DNA of 64,000 nucleotides, taken from assembly GCA_900467185.1 (NCBI GenBank), contig UBPA01000003.1, forward strand, positions 372,001 to 436,000, in the 5' to 3' direction. Below are positions 63,866 through 64,000 of the stretch, in pieces. How positions within the stretch are numbered: position 1 is the first letter of the stretch; the number at the start of each line of letters is the position of its first letter. Position numbers and translations under genes: made by a program. A model generated the notes under the pieces. That model was not told where the DNA came from. It did not search any database and saw nothing but the letters and a program-made list of their open reading frames with translations. Source of the DNA: Hyphomicrobiales bacterium. GTDB lineage: Bacteria; Pseudomonadota; Alphaproteobacteria; Rhizobiales; Rhizobiaceae.

Positions 63866-64000
63866 TTAACGGCAGAAGGACGCGGCGTTTGGCGTCCACT
63901 TACCGTAACCTGTCGCTACCAGATTTGCGATCACGCGGCAGACATATTGCTTCTGGGCGGGATCGTTGTTCGGACCGGCGTGATACCGCGCGACCGCCAT
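63866..64000 (-). CDS. Lytic transglycosylase, C-terminal part (5' end outside window)
   Basis: The last 44 codons of a gene that enters from the right edge. The visible sequence AVARYHAGPNNDPAQKQYVC is the conserved end of a soluble-lytic-transglycosylase domain, where Tyr-His line the glycan cleft, and it finishes GYGKWTPNAASFC. Such enzymes make gaps in peptidoglycan for rod or secretion assembly; next to rem and with a FlgJ lacking its own hydrolase, a flagellar role is plausible. The Met at the very edge is internal, not the start. Confidence 0.8.
   Translation of the reverse strand: MAVARYHAGPNNDPAQKQYVCRVIANLVATGYGKWTPNAASFCR

Overview
The window is about 63% GC, dense, and almost entirely chromosomal housekeeping and catabolism. 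Several gene sets together point to a Rhizobiaceae alphaproteobacterium (Ensifer/Sinorhizobium, Shinella or Rhizobium-Agrobacterium group): a five-step hut pathway with HutF and HutG, a phasin next to a PdhS/CbrA-type kinase and an acetoacetyl-CoA synthetase, aglR-aglEFGAK, zwf-pgl-edd, and a flagellar cluster with rem, flaF and flbT. From memory, the order zwf-pgl-edd ... agl ... flagellar genes resembles Sinorhizobium meliloti. This was not checked by alignment. I see no insertion sequence, prophage, CRISPR array or integrase.

Layout. 1-8.5 kb: tail of a LysR regulator, then a divergent histidine-utilisation locus (hutF leftward; hutI-hutH-hutG-hutU-hutD rightward) with a HutC-like operator between the two arms. 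8.5-12 kb: a sarcosine/N-methyltryptophan oxidase, a membrane-anchored alpha/beta-hydrolase-like protein and a small Arg/Asp/Tyr-rich lipoprotein. 12-14.1 kb: a chemoreceptor with a CheR-type tail. 14.4-21.7 kb: tRNA-His, a phasin with a striking dyad upstream, a giant PAS histidine kinase (CbrA/PdhS type) preceded by a perfect CtrA-type box, and acetoacetyl-CoA synthetase. 21.8-24 kb: two small unknown proteins and a ScfR-type regulator. 24-36 kb: putrescine transporter potFGHI, a second chemoreceptor, a 50-residue membrane protein, a HI0933-type flavoprotein, and a glutamine-synthetase-like/FAD-oxidase pair that looks like gamma-glutamylputrescine catabolism. 36-40.1 kb: zwf-pgl-edd. 40.1-40.7 kb: a HigBA-type toxin-antitoxin pair whose toxin gene carries a one-base deletion. 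40.9-49.7 kb: an alpha/beta hydrolase and the alpha-glucoside locus with two AglR-type operators. 49.8-51.7 kb: folD and a WecG/TagA glycosyltransferase. 52-63.6 kb: a leftward flagellar cluster running from rem and flgE to export and rod genes. The window ends inside a lytic transglycosylase.

How the genes work together. Histidine is degraded to glutamate through formiminoglutamate and formylglutamate. Putrescine is imported and gamma-glutamylated. Alpha-glucosides are imported, hydrolysed and fed into the Entner-Doudoroff route. Acetoacetate activation and the phasin belong to polyhydroxybutyrate metabolism. The kinase, the two chemoreceptors, Rem and the flagellar genes connect cell cycle, chemotaxis and motility. 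I found no convincing wholly new multigene system. The best leads are the frameshifted toxin, the regulatory dyads, and several small or divergent proteins of unknown role, mainly around the flagellar export genes and the ScfR regulator.
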